Shown piece by piece: positions 1 through 6,658 of a stretch of DNA of 9,052 bases. The stretch is from Candidatus Competibacteraceae bacterium (GTDB lineage: Bacteria > Pseudomonadota > Gammaproteobacteria > Competibacterales > Competibacteraceae), in assembly GCA_012032855.1 (NCBI GenBank), contig JAAUQA010000098.1, forward strand, positions 1-9,052. Direction: 5' to 3'. Numbering within the stretch: position 1 is the stretch's first letter; every line of letters begins with the position of its first letter. A program made the position numbers and the translations under genes. Below the pieces are notes generated by a model. That model ran no database searches, was not told the origin of the DNA, and saw only the letters and a list, made by a program, of their open reading frames with translations.

Positions 1-36
1 GAACCCGCTCAAATGATCGTGTTGGTGACCGAATAA
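1..36 (+). CDS. 3' end of an unidentified gene
   Basis: The first 36 bases read as an open frame of eleven codons (EPAQMIVLVTE) followed by TAA at 34-36. The hydrophobic MIVLV run followed by a charged end could be the last beta strand of a protein. Too little remains to identify the family. It would converge on the lipoprotein gene at 93-248 and share the hairpin at 48-81. The frame being open over so short a stretch is weak evidence by itself. Confidence 0.35.
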   Translation, partial: EPAQMIVLVTE

Positions 37-47
37 ACAACCCCGTC

Positions 48-81
48 CCCTGCTTTTCCCCGCTGAGGAAGAAAAGCAGGG
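48..81. terminator. Hairpin between convergent genes, possible bidirectional terminator
   Basis: An 11-bp perfect stem (CCCTGCTTTTC at 48-58 pairing with GAAAAGCAGGG at 71-81) encloses a 12-nt loop. It lies 12 nt beyond the stop of the lipoprotein gene on the minus strand and 12 nt beyond the stop of the putative gene on the plus strand, where a shared terminator is expected. Neither side has a clean run of T after the stem, so termination efficiency is uncertain. Confidence 0.55.
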
Positions 82-92
82 TGGCAACGGAA

Positions 93-248
93 TCAATATT
101 TCTTCTTCTGTTCGGCTTTTTTCTCAATGGCCTCACCGGCGGCACCGATATCCTGACCGGCGCCGCTAATCGTATTGCAGGCGGCCAAACCTTGCACCAC
201 CAAAACTAAAGCGAATATAAGCAATAGTCGGCGTTTGTGAACGAACAT
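93..248 (-). CDS. Entericidin-like small lipoprotein
   Basis: This encodes a 51-residue outer- or inner-membrane lipoprotein of the entericidin (EcnA/EcnB) type. Visible features are a basic N-terminus (MFVHKRR), a hydrophobic segment (LLLIFALVLVVQG), the lipobox LAAC with the acylated Cys near residue 24, and a short mature part NTISGAGQDIGAAGEAIEKK typical of the family, ending in a Lys-rich tail. A longer frame is open to 296, but ATG 246-248 is preferred: AGGAG lies at 257-261, 8 nt upstream, the signal peptide then begins normally, and the upstream start would precede the candidate -10 box at 285-290. In Escherichia coli entericidins act as an antidote/toxin pair linked to stress and RpoS control. 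Only one member is present here, so a toxin-antitoxin role cannot be claimed. Confidence 0.85.
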   Translation of the reverse strand: MFVHKRRLLLIFALVLVVQGLAACNTISGAGQDIGAAGEAIEKKAEQKKKY

Positions 249-284
249 GGCAAGCTCTCCTGAGTGTAATAGGGATAGGAAACT

Positions 285-290
285 ATCATA
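285..290 (-). promoter_or_regulatory. Candidate -10 box for the entericidin-like gene
   Basis: On the minus strand TATGAT sits about 37 nt upstream of the chosen ATG, in the context GCTATGATAG. No convincing -35 box is found at 16-18 nt spacing. A C immediately before the -10 and a missing -35 would be compatible with sigma-S type recognition, as known for entericidin B, but this is inference from one site. Confidence 0.35.
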
Positions 291-398
291 GCGCAACGCG
301 CGTCAGCAATTCGAGTGCGGCGAATAGTAGATAAACACCGGTTGGATGTGGCATCACACCGATGGCTGATAAATAATATTAAGTGCCAACGATAATGA

Positions 399-429
399 CT
401 GTCGGCGGCTTCTATTCGGCCAACGACAG
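399..429 (+). repeat. Inverted repeat in the ydcH-like gene leader
   Basis: CTGTCG at 399-404 pairs with CGACAG at 424-429. After a 2-nt internal loop, GGC 407-409 pairs with GCC 419-421. The structure lies 35 bp upstream of the YdcH-like start and could be an mRNA leader hairpin or an operator. GCCAACGA also occurs twice (384-391 and 419-426), so a protein-binding site is possible. No T tract follows, so it is not a terminator. Confidence 0.3.
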
Positions 430-463
430 CGAATTAATTGATTGACTACAGGAGAGTTTCACA

Positions 464-709
464 ATGTTGGGTGAAAACCACGATCTTTTCCATGAGCTGC
501 CCGAGTATCAAGAACGAATCGAGGCACTGAGAACCAACGACGACCATTTCGCTGAACTGTTCGACGACTATCATCGCGTTAACCGTGAAGTAGAGCGCAT
601 TGAAGACGGTTTAGAAACACCGTCTGATTTCTATACCGAAGATCTTAAGAAGCAGCGGTTGCACCTCAAAGATCAACTCTACGCCATACTCAGAAGCGTC
701 GACGCCTGA
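464..709 (+). CDS. YdcH family (DUF465) protein
   Basis: An 81-residue acidic protein with the full YdcH/DUF465 pattern: HELPEYQERIEALR, then HFAELFDDYHRVNREVERIE, then the C-terminal LKKQRLHLKDQLYAIL. The family forms a short helical hairpin or coiled coil; its biochemical role is not established, although the genes are widespread in Proteobacteria. The ATG is supported by AGGAGAG at 450-456 with 7-nt spacing. It has no signal peptide or membrane segment, so it is probably cytoplasmic. It appears to be a single-gene unit: 234 nt separate it from the next gene, including a hairpin CACCCT/AGGGTG at 725-738 and a palindromic repeat. Confidence 0.92.
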   Translation: MLGENHDLFHELPEYQERIEALRTNDDHFAELFDDYHRVNREVERIEDGLETPSDFYTEDLKKQRLHLKDQLYAILRSVDA

Positions 710-748
710 GTGACATCAGCACGTCACCCTCAAGGGTGGTTGATAGCC

Positions 749-834
749 CGGCAGGATGTGCTGAGCTAGCGAAGCGCATCGGTCGCGAGGGAAGACCGCG
801 AATGGTGCGCGTCCTTCGTCAACACATCCTACCG
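749..834. repeat. 86-bp imperfect palindrome, REP/MITE-like intergenic element
   Basis: Outer arms of 16 bp (749-764 and 819-834, CGGCAGGATGTGCTGA against its near complement) match at 14 of 16 positions. Nested inside are CGAA/TTCG (770-773 with 815-818), GCGCA/TGCGC (774-778 with 806-810) and CGGTC/GACCG (780-784 with 794-798). The whole element therefore folds into one long hairpin with small bulges. Both mismatches in the outer arms are C-A on the plus strand but G-U on the minus strand, so the minus-strand RNA would pair throughout the outer stem. It contains no open frame and lies wholly between genes. The style (aggatgtg...cacatcct with gcgaagcgc core) resembles dispersed REP/RAYT-type repeats, but only one copy is visible here. 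Confidence 0.6.
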
Positions 835-943
835 AGCTTCATCCCGCCATCGCAGGGGGTTGCAAGCGCGCTAAATATCACAGAACATGAACATATCGAC
901 ATCAACCGTTAACCATCGAGCATGACCACTCGGAGGAAGCCGT

Positions 944-1213
944 GTGATGAACCGAAACGACATAGAGCTGTTCTCTCTTTCTTCTGAGCGCGATACAGTA
1001 CCGTCCACCCAATCGGTCAGCGCGCGTGCTCGTGGAATCGAAGTGGGTTTGCTTCATGCGTTGCTAAAGGCTGCAGGCGACCCACCGGTGCAGGTGGTAC
1101 TGTGGGACGGTCGCCAAGCCTGTACCGCATCGACACCAGTGGCGCGCATGCAGATCCATGATCGCGCTGCGTTATTCAAATTGCTACTGCAGCCGGATTT
1201 GCAATTCGGGTGA
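944..1213 (+). pseudogene. cfa: N-terminal part of frameshifted CFA-synthase-like methyltransferase
   Basis: This frame encodes the first 89 residues of a cyclopropane-fatty-acyl-phospholipid-synthase family protein and ends at TGA 1211-1213. The last residues, FKLLLQPDLQFG, match the family's conserved lead-in PDLxxGExYxxGRLxV. The continuation ELYSAGRLTVEG is found in the +1 frame from 1212. Removing one G from GGG at 1208-1210 gives TTC GGT GAA CTG and restores a single 421-residue protein. The start may be GTG 944 or ATG 947; GGAGG at 932-936 serves both. The domain is the N-terminal helical region that in E. coli Cfa contributes to dimer and membrane function. The break may be a sequencing error, a real mutation or, less likely, programmed frameshifting. 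Confidence 0.75.
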
Positions 1214-2210
1214 ACTGTATAGCGCCGGGCGACTAACTGTGGAAGGTGCACTGGTCGATTTTCTGGAAGTGCTCCAACAGACCCTGCCGGATTTCGCGAA
1301 ACGCGGCCTCTGGATGAGGTGCTTATCAAGGCTTTATATGCTGCGTCCCATTACCCTGGCACGGGCGCGGGAGAATATTTATCACCATTACGACATCGGC
1401 AACGCGTTCTACCGATTGTGGTTGGACGAACAGCTGGTCTATACCTGCGCGTATTTTCAAACGCCGATGGCCACATTGGAAGCGGCGCAAGTCGCCAAGC
1501 TCGACCATGTCTGTCGCAAGTTACAACTGCACCACGACCAAGAGGTCGTGGAGGCCGGTTGTGGTTGGGGTGCGTTGGCGTTGCACATGGCCCGACGATA
1601 CGGCGTAAAGGTAAAAGCCTATAATATTTCCAAGGAACAAATCGCCTTTGCTCGCCAACGGGCACGAGACGAGGGATTAGACAGACAAGTCGAGTTTATC
1701 GAAGGCGATTACCGGGAAATCAGTGGTGATTTCGACGCCTTCGTATCTGTCGGCATGTTGGAGCATGTGGGCCTGAACCACTATCGCGAACTCGGTCAAG
1801 TCATTGATCGTTGTCTCCGCCCCCGTGGCCGGGGGTTGATTCACACCATCGGCAGAAATCGCCCTATTCCCATGAACGCCTGGATCGAGAAACGCATTTT
1901 CCCCGGGGGTTATCCGCCGAGCCTGGGAGAGATGATGGCCATCTTCGAACCTTATCGATTTTCAGTGCTGGACGTGGAAAATTTACGGCTGCATTACGCC
2001 AAAACACTGGAACACTGGCTGACACGTTTCGAGCAGGCAGCGGATCAGGTTAAACAGATGTACGATACCGATTTCGTCCGCGCTTGGCGTTTCTATCTTG
2101 CCGGTTCCCTGACCACATTCCGGATCGGTGAATTGCAACTGTTCCAGGTCGTGTTCACTCGCTTCAACAATAACGACATCCCCTGGACCCGGGACTCTTT
2201 GTACCACTGA
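1158..2210 (+). CDS. cfa: CFA-synthase-like SAM methyltransferase, catalytic part (after frameshift)
   Basis: From about 1212 this frame carries the catalytic domain of a cyclopropane-fatty-acyl-phospholipid-synthase family enzyme. Such enzymes transfer a methyl group from S-adenosylmethionine to the double bond of an unsaturated acyl chain in a membrane phospholipid. Visible landmarks are the substrate region NIYHHYDIGNAFYRLWLD, YTCAYF (Cys codon 1446), the SAM motif GCGWG (1557-1571), SVGMLEHVG (Glu codon 1761), HTIG (His codon 1842) and HYAKTLEHW (Tyr codon 1995). These correspond to the E. coli active-site residues as I recall them. The C-terminal Cys of E. coli Cfa (Cys354) appears as Ser (codon 2106). 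The ATG at 1158 is only the mechanical open-frame start: residues 1-17 are not family-like, and the true N-terminus lies in the frame starting at 944. The stop TGA overlaps the next ATG by one base (TGATG), indicating translational coupling. Related enzymes can make methyl-branched, methylene or cyclopropane products, so the product here is uncertain. Confidence 0.88.
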   Translation: MIALRYSNCYCSRICNSGELYSAGRLTVEGALVDFLEVLQQTLPDFAKRGLWMRCLSRLYMLRPITLARARENIYHHYDIGNAFYRLWLDEQLVYTCAYFQTPMATLEAAQVAKLDHVCRKLQLHHDQEVVEAGCGWGALALHMARRYGVKVKAYNISKEQIAFARQRARDEGLDRQVEFIEGDYREISGDFDAFVSVGMLEHVGLNHYRELGQVIDRCLRPRGRGLIHTIGRNRPIPMNAWIEKRIFPGGYPPSLGEMMAIFEPYRFSVLDVENLRLHYAKTLEHWLTRFEQAADQVKQMYDTDFVRAWRFYLAGSLTTFRIGELQLFQVVFTRFNNNDIPWTRDSLYH

Positions 2211-3250
2211 TGGGCAATCGTCAGCTGCAAGTCCATGAGGTGATTATTATCGGTGGCGGCCCGGCGGGCTCCAGCTGCGCCTGGCAACTCAGACGACACG
2301 GGGTAGACTGTCTGGTGTTGGATCGACAGACTTTCCCGCGTCCCAAGTTGTGCGCCGGCTGGATTACTCCGGAGGTAGTGCGGGATTTAGCACTTGATGT
2401 CGCAGCCTACCCGCAGGGCTTAGTCACGTTTAATCGGCTGCATGTGAAACTGTGGCGGTTGGGTTTCAAACTCAACACGGTACAGCATTCCATCCGTCGC
2501 TACGAATTCGACGCGTGGTTGCTGGCCCGTAGCGGAGCGCCGGTACAAACCCACTACGCCCGACATGTCCGCTACGATAACGGCGGGTATCTCGTGGATG
2601 ACCGCTATCGCTGCCGTTATCTGGTAGGCGCCGGCGGCACCCAATGCCCGGTTTACCGGGCCCTATTCAGGGATCACAATCCGCGTGCCAAAACATTACA
2701 GGCAGTGACGTTGGAAGAAGAATTTCCCTACGACTGGCAAGATCCGGATTGCCGCTTGTGGTTTTTCGACCGGGGGCTGCCCGGCTATTCCTGGTACGTG
2801 CCCAAAGCAAACGGCTATATCAATGTCGGCGTTGGCGGTATGGCACATAAACTGAAGCAACGTCGTGATGACATCAAGAACCACTGGAGGCATTTTACGC
2901 GTCTTTTGGCGCGCCAGGGCTTGGTAACCAATCATACTTACACTCCCGGTGGTTACAGCTACTATCTGCGCGAAAACGTGGACGTCGGGCAAGTAGGGAA
3001 TGCTTTTGTGGTGGGTGATGCCGCCGGGCTAGCGACTCGCGACCTGTGTGAAGGGATTGGACCGGCGGTAAAAAGCGGCCTGTTGGTCGCCGATGTGATT
3101 GCTGGTAAGACCCCGGTTTACTCACTGAACGAGGTGGCGAAAACCAGTGGCAGTGGTCTCATGAGTCAGTTGTTGGAATACATGTTCATTACCCGCCGGG
3201 AACGGGAACGTAGGCTGAATAAAATCCCCGCCTCCGCAACCGGCGAGTGA
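2210..3250 (+). CDS. Geranylgeranyl-reductase-family FAD oxidoreductase
   Basis: A 346-residue flavoprotein of the geranylgeranyl reductase / p-hydroxybenzoate-hydroxylase fold group. It shows the FAD Rossmann motif GGGPAG at residues 15-20, an acidic residue at the end of strand 2 (LVLDR, Asp38), the family loop PRPKLCAGWITP around residues 43-54, the mid-protein motif YVPKANGYINVGVGG at 196-210, and the second FAD motif VVGDAAGLA with Asp270. Family members use NAD(P)H or ferredoxin to saturate C=C bonds of isoprenoid chains; some relatives hydroxylate or desaturate. It is somewhat shorter than typical members (about 390 residues) and has no membrane segment, though the Arg-rich C-terminus could touch the membrane. 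The start ATG overlaps the stop of the methyltransferase gene and has no good Shine-Dalgarno, so coupling is likely. Its place between a lipid methyltransferase and an acyl-activating fusion suggests a lipid acyl-chain substrate; that is inference. Confidence 0.88.
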   Translation: MGNRQLQVHEVIIIGGGPAGSSCAWQLRRHGVDCLVLDRQTFPRPKLCAGWITPEVVRDLALDVAAYPQGLVTFNRLHVKLWRLGFKLNTVQHSIRRYEFDAWLLARSGAPVQTHYARHVRYDNGGYLVDDRYRCRYLVGAGGTQCPVYRALFRDHNPRAKTLQAVTLEEEFPYDWQDPDCRLWFFDRGLPGYSWYVPKANGYINVGVGGMAHKLKQRRDDIKNHWRHFTRLLARQGLVTNHTYTPGGYSYYLRENVDVGQVGNAFVVGDAAGLATRDLCEGIGPAVKSGLLVADVIAGKTPVYSLNEVAKTSGSGLMSQLLEYMFITRRERERRLNKIPASATGE

Positions 3251-6060
3251 GCATGACTGTTCCTGCCGTTTCTACCCCGTCAGCCGAGCAAACCGCAGCA
3301 CTACTGCTTGAAACCATCACCGCATTAGTGCGCGAGGCGCGGCAAGGTCGGGTAGGATTGATCTCACTGGACAGCCATCTGGAACGCGACATCGGTTTGG
3401 ATAGCCTGAGTCGTGCGGAGTTGTTGCTGCGCCTGGAGAGAGACTTCGCCATCGAACTGCCGCAAACCGCGCTGATTACGGAAACGCCCCGCGAGTTGTT
3501 GCGGTTGTTATTGACCGCCGACGGTAACTCCGGTCCAGCCACGGAAGCTGATCTGGTCATTCAGCCGCTAGGCGAAACGGAATCTGACCCCAGCCAAGCC
3601 GGTACATTATTGGACGTGTTGGATTGGCATGTTCGTGCTCACCCACAGCGAGTCTATCTGTACCTGTACGGCAAGAGCGATCGCCCTGAGGAAATCAGCT
3701 ACGCTGCGTTACACGAGGGCGCGCGGGCGGTGGCTGTGGGTCTACAGGGACGAGGTCTTTTGCCCGGTCAGACCGTAGCCATCATGCTGCCCACCGGGCA
3801 AGACTATTTCCTCAGTTTTTTCGGCACCTTACTGGCCGGCGGCATTCCGGTTCCCATTTATCCCCCGACCCGGCCCTCCCAACTCGAAGAGCATCTGCGT
3901 CGCCATAGCAAAATTCTTGACAATGCCCAAACGCCGGTACTGATTACCGTGCCCGAGGCACAGGCCGTTGCCCGTTTGTTGCAAACCCAACTCGATACGT
4001 TGCGCCATATAGCGACGGTGGAAGAATTAACGGTCGCCGGGGATAATGCTTGGGCTAGGCCGCTGGTGCGTACACAGGACATCGCGTTTTTGCAATACAC
4101 CTCTGGCAGTACCGGTGACCCGAAAGGGGTGATGCTGTCTCACGCCAATCTGTTGGCCAATATCCGCGCTATGGGGCAACGTATTCAGGCGAGTTCCAAC
4201 GATGTATTCGTCAGTTGGCTGCCGCTTTATCACGATATGGGGTTAATCGGCGCTTGTTTAGGCAGTCTGTATTATGCTTTCCCGTTGGTTGTGATGTCGC
4301 CGTTGAGTTTTCTGGCCCGACCTGCCCGTTGGTTACGGGCTATTCATCGCCATCACGGGACTTTATCGGCAGCACCGAATTTCGCCTATGAACTGTGCTT
4401 GCGGAACATTCCGGACAAAGCGCTGGAAGGTTTGGATTTAAGCTCTTGGCGGTTGGCGATCAACGGAGCAGAACCGGTAAATCCAGGCACATTGGAGCGC
4501 TTTATCCACCGCTTCGAACCGTATGGTTTCCGTCCCGAAGCGATGGCGCCCGTATATGGTCTAGCCGAAAGTTCAGTTGGCTTGGCGCTGCATCCGCCGG
4601 CTCGCGGGGTCATCATTGACCATATTGAGCGCGACGCCTTTATGAAAACGGGTCTAGCTGTACCGGCAGGTGACGACAATCCCCGTGCACTTTGCTTTGC
4701 CGCTTGCGGACAACCGTTGGCTGAGCATCAAATTCGGGTCGTAGACGAGCAGGGGCGTGAACTACCCGAGCGTCAGGAGGGTCGGTTGGAGTTTCAAGGC
4801 CCATCAGCCACCAGCGGATATTATCGTAACCCTGAAGCGACTCGTCGGTTGTTCCGAGGTGATTGGTTGGACTCCGGAGATCGCGCTTATCTGGCTGGTG
4901 GCGATGTGTATATCACCGGTCGGGTCAAGGAGATGATCATTCGCGGTGGACGTAATATTTTTCCCTATGAGTTGGAAAGCGCTGTCGGTGACATCGCCGG
5001 TATTCGGCGCGGCAACGTGGCGGTGTTTGCCAGCGACGATCCCGCCTCAGGAACCGAGCGTCTAGTCGTCGTGGCCGAAACCCGCACCACCGAGATGGAT
5101 GCTCAACAACAGTTACGGGAACGGATTCAATCCGTCGGCGTCGATCTGCTGGGCTTACCGCCCGATGAAGTGGTATTGGTGCCGCCGCACACCGTACTCA
5201 AAACGTCCAGCGGTAAAATTCGTCGGGCAACGATGCGAGAACTCTTTGAACGCAAAGCCCTGGGGCAGGGGCGGCGATCCGTGCGTTGGCAAGCGATCCG
5301 GCTGGCCGCGGTGAGCATTTGGCCTCCACTGCGACGCAGTTTGCGTAAGCTGGGGGAGTTTTTATATGCCGGCTATGCTTGGGTTTTGCTGGGCGTAGCG
5401 GCTTTGCCACTGTGGCTAGGCGTCATGGTGTTGCCCAACCGTGATCAACGCTGGGCATTAGCACGTACCATCGCCCGACTGGTCAGCCGCCTGGCTGGTA
5501 TTCGCCTGGGCATTCACGGATTGACCCATTTGGCCGGCAATCAGCCGTGTCTATTAGTATCCAATCATGCCAGTTACCTGGACAGTCTCGTGTTAGCGGC
5601 TGTATTACCTGGTCGATTCAGCTATGTGGCCAAGCGGGAATTGCGGGATAATCTGTGGGTGCGATTACCGTTGGAACGGCTGGACACGGTATTTGTCGAG
5701 CGATTCGATTTGCAACAAAGCGTTGCAGAGGGAGAGCGGGTCACACAAGCCGTTCAACAAGGACGCTCATTGGTGTTCTTTCCCGAAGGGACGTTTCGCC
5801 GTATGCCGGGTTTGCAACCGTTTCGGATGGGTGCTTTTGTGGTTGCAGCGCAAACGGCTGTGCCCGTTGTACCAGTGACGATTCGCGGAACGCGATCACT
5901 ATTACGGGCGCATTCATGGTTCCCGCGCCGTGGTTCCGTGCAGGTTGTGATCGGCGAACCGATTGCGCCGACCGGTCAAGACTGGCAAGCTGCGGTGCAG
6001 TTGCGTGATGCAGCACGCGCAGTGATTTTGCACCATTGCGGAGAGCCGGATTTGGGATAA
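3247..6060 (+). CDS. ACP - fatty-acyl-AMP ligase - PlsC acyltransferase fusion
   Basis: A 937-residue three-domain protein. Residues ~10-92 form an acyl carrier protein with the phosphopantetheine site GLDSL (Ser53). Residues ~115-680 form an adenylate-forming ligase closest in appearance to fatty-acyl-AMP ligases. Its motifs are YTSGSTGDPKG (284-294), SWLPLYHDMGLIG, PNFAYELC, YGLAESS (437-443), SGD (Asp545), GRVKEMIIRGGRN and the C-terminal catalytic Lys of SSGKIRR (Lys657). A hydrophobic segment at ~706-729 (probably membrane-anchoring) leads into a PlsC/LPLAT acyltransferase with NHASYLD (773-779, His774/Asp779) and FPEGTF (845-850). Expected chemistry: ATP-dependent adenylation of a free fatty acid, loading onto the in-cis carrier, then acyl transfer to a glycerophospholipid-type acceptor at the membrane. 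E. coli Aas combines acyl-ACP synthetase and acyltransferase in the opposite order and lacks a carrier domain. GTG 3247 overlaps the upstream stop by 4 nt (GTGA); ATG 3253 is an alternative start. Neither has a strong RBS, again suggesting coupling. Confidence 0.93.
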   Translation: MSMTVPAVSTPSAEQTAALLLETITALVREARQGRVGLISLDSHLERDIGLDSLSRAELLLRLERDFAIELPQTALITETPRELLRLLLTADGNSGPATEADLVIQPLGETESDPSQAGTLLDVLDWHVRAHPQRVYLYLYGKSDRPEEISYAALHEGARAVAVGLQGRGLLPGQTVAIMLPTGQDYFLSFFGTLLAGGIPVPIYPPTRPSQLEEHLRRHSKILDNAQTPVLITVPEAQAVARLLQTQLDTLRHIATVEELTVAGDNAWARPLVRTQDIAFLQYTSGSTGDPKGVMLSHANLLANIRAMGQRIQASSNDVFVSWLPLYHDMGLIGACLGSLYYAFPLVVMSPLSFLARPARWLRAIHRHHGTLSAAPNFAYELCLRNIPDKALEGLDLSSWRLAINGAEPVNPGTLERFIHRFEPYGFRPEAMAPVYGLAESSVGLALHPPARGVIIDHIERDAFMKTGLAVPAGDDNPRALCFAACGQPLAEHQIRVVDEQGRELPERQEGRLEFQGPSATSGYYRNPEATRRLFRGDWLDSGDRAYLAGGDVYITGRVKEMIIRGGRNIFPYELESAVGDIAGIRRGNVAVFASDDPASGTERLVVVAETRTTEMDAQQQLRERIQSVGVDLLGLPPDEVVLVPPHTVLKTSSGKIRRATMRELFERKALGQGRRSVRWQAIRLAAVSIWPPLRRSLRKLGEFLYAGYAWVLLGVAALPLWLGVMVLPNRDQRWALARTIARLVSRLAGIRLGIHGLTHLAGNQPCLLVSNHASYLDSLVLAAVLPGRFSYVAKRELRDNLWVRLPLERLDTVFVERFDLQQSVAEGERVTQAVQQGRSLVFFPEGTFRRMPGLQPFRMGAFVVAAQTAVPVVPVTIRGTRSLLRAHSWFPRRGSVQVVIGEPIAPTGQDWQAAVQLRDAARAVILHHCGEPDLG

Positions 6061-6098
6061 GGACACGATGGCATTCTGCCTTGCAAGAGGTAAAGACG

Positions 6099-6302
6099 AT
6101 GAACACAACGGTACTGGATCGAGAGATTAACTACTCGGATAGCGGCGGCCAACCGATGGCGGATAATACCAAGCAGTTTCGCTGGATTGTGACGATTGAA
6201 AACGGCCTGGAGGTGTTGTTTGCCGACCGATCGGATGTGTTCGTGGAAAACTTGGATAACCGGGATAAGTGGTATGCGCAAGCCCAAATTCACCGGACAT
6301 AA
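6099..6302 (+). CDS. 67-residue protein of unknown function, last gene of the lipid operon
   Basis: The protein begins MNTTVLDREINYSD and continues QFRWIVTIENGLEVLFADR, ending AQAQIHRT. I do not recognise a family. It is soluble and acidic, with no signal peptide or transmembrane stretch. The central part alternates hydrophobic and polar residues as in a small beta sheet (RWIVTIENGLEVLF). The frame is open from 6036, but ATG 6099 is chosen because AGAGG at 6086-6090 lies 8 nt upstream and the extension would overlap the acyltransferase end. It starts 38 nt after the fusion gene's stop on the same strand, so it is probably co-transcribed. A stand-alone role or accessory role in lipid remodelling cannot be told apart from sequence. 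Confidence 0.7.
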   Translation: MNTTVLDREINYSDSGGQPMADNTKQFRWIVTIENGLEVLFADRSDVFVENLDNRDKWYAQAQIHRT

Positions 6303-6345
6303 AATGTTGTATTTATAATACACAGAACAAATAAGACGATCTTTG

Positions 6346-6370
6346 CGGTAGAATACCGTCGCGTTCTTTT
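6346..6370 (+). terminator. Possible weak rho-independent terminator after the lipid operon
   Basis: CGGTA at 6346-6350 pairs with TACCG at 6354-6358 across a GAA loop, and an interrupted T-rich stretch (TCGCGTTCTTTT) follows. The stem is only 5 bp and the T run starts late, so it is a weak candidate. Its position 44 nt after the last operon gene fits. Confidence 0.35.
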
Positions 6371-6492
6371 GGAACCCCATGATGTCAACTGATTGCCTAA
6401 AGCATGATTTAAAAATTCAATATTTTGTTACGTTATACCTGTAGGGCTCTATCCCAAATGAAACAAAATATGTAAAAAGGATACACTTTTGC

Positions 6493-6521
6493 TTGACAGT
6501 GATACGGTGCCTTGCTATGCT
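6493..6521 (+). promoter_or_regulatory. Near-consensus sigma70 promoter
   Basis: A perfect -35 hexamer TTGACA (6493-6498) and a -10 hexamer TATGCT (6516-6521) are separated by exactly 17 bp. Transcription would start near 6528 and read into the NTF2-like exported protein gene. This is the best promoter in the window and makes the downstream gene an independent unit from the lipid operon. Confidence 0.8.
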
Positions 6522-6658
6522 TCAGCCCGACTATGTTCTTTATGCGTACAGTGATGAAAAGAAAAGCATGCTAGTGAGTTACTCGCTTGCCGCAAGGTTC
6601 GTGAAACGCGTGTTGAGATAGTTGGCGCTGGTTTGCTTGTTTGGAAAGCGGGGGCCAT

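Larger units (their letters stand above)
6303..6658. other. AT-rich intergenic region with terminator-like hairpin and strong promoter
   Basis: This 356-bp gap is visibly richer in A/T than the genes around it, especially 6395-6490. It contains a possible terminator near its left end and a near-consensus promoter at 6493-6521. The only small open frames (for example 21 codons from 6379) lack a ribosome binding site or recognisable content, so no gene is called. The transcript starting near 6528 would have a leader of about 130 nt to ATG 6659 or about 250 nt to ATG 6780. Confidence 0.6.

Noticed and set aside
93..248. Entericidin toxin-antitoxin pair
   Set aside because: Only one small lipoprotein gene is present; no second member lies next to it within the window.
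249..296. 16-residue N-terminal extension of the entericidin-like protein
   Set aside because: It precedes the natural signal peptide, would start upstream of the candidate -10 box, and the internal ATG at 246-248 has a strong RBS.
1319..1665. Overlapping open frames on both strands inside the methyltransferase gene (101 and 104 codons)
   Set aside because: Pro/Arg-rich shadow translations without family features; the main frame carries the conserved CFA motifs.
944..6060. Aryl-polyene or polyketide gene cluster
   Set aside because: An ACP, AMP ligase and acyltransferase occur in such clusters, but no ketosynthase, ketoreductase, dehydratase or glycosyltransferase is present in the window.
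5741..6380. Minus-strand frames of 121 and 134 codons over the end of the fusion gene
   Set aside because: They overlap the intact PlsC domain and the 67-residue gene, and show no domain or RBS.
6379..6444. 21-codon open frame beginning MMSTDCLK
   Set aside because: No Shine-Dalgarno, AT-rich non-coding context and no recognisable content.
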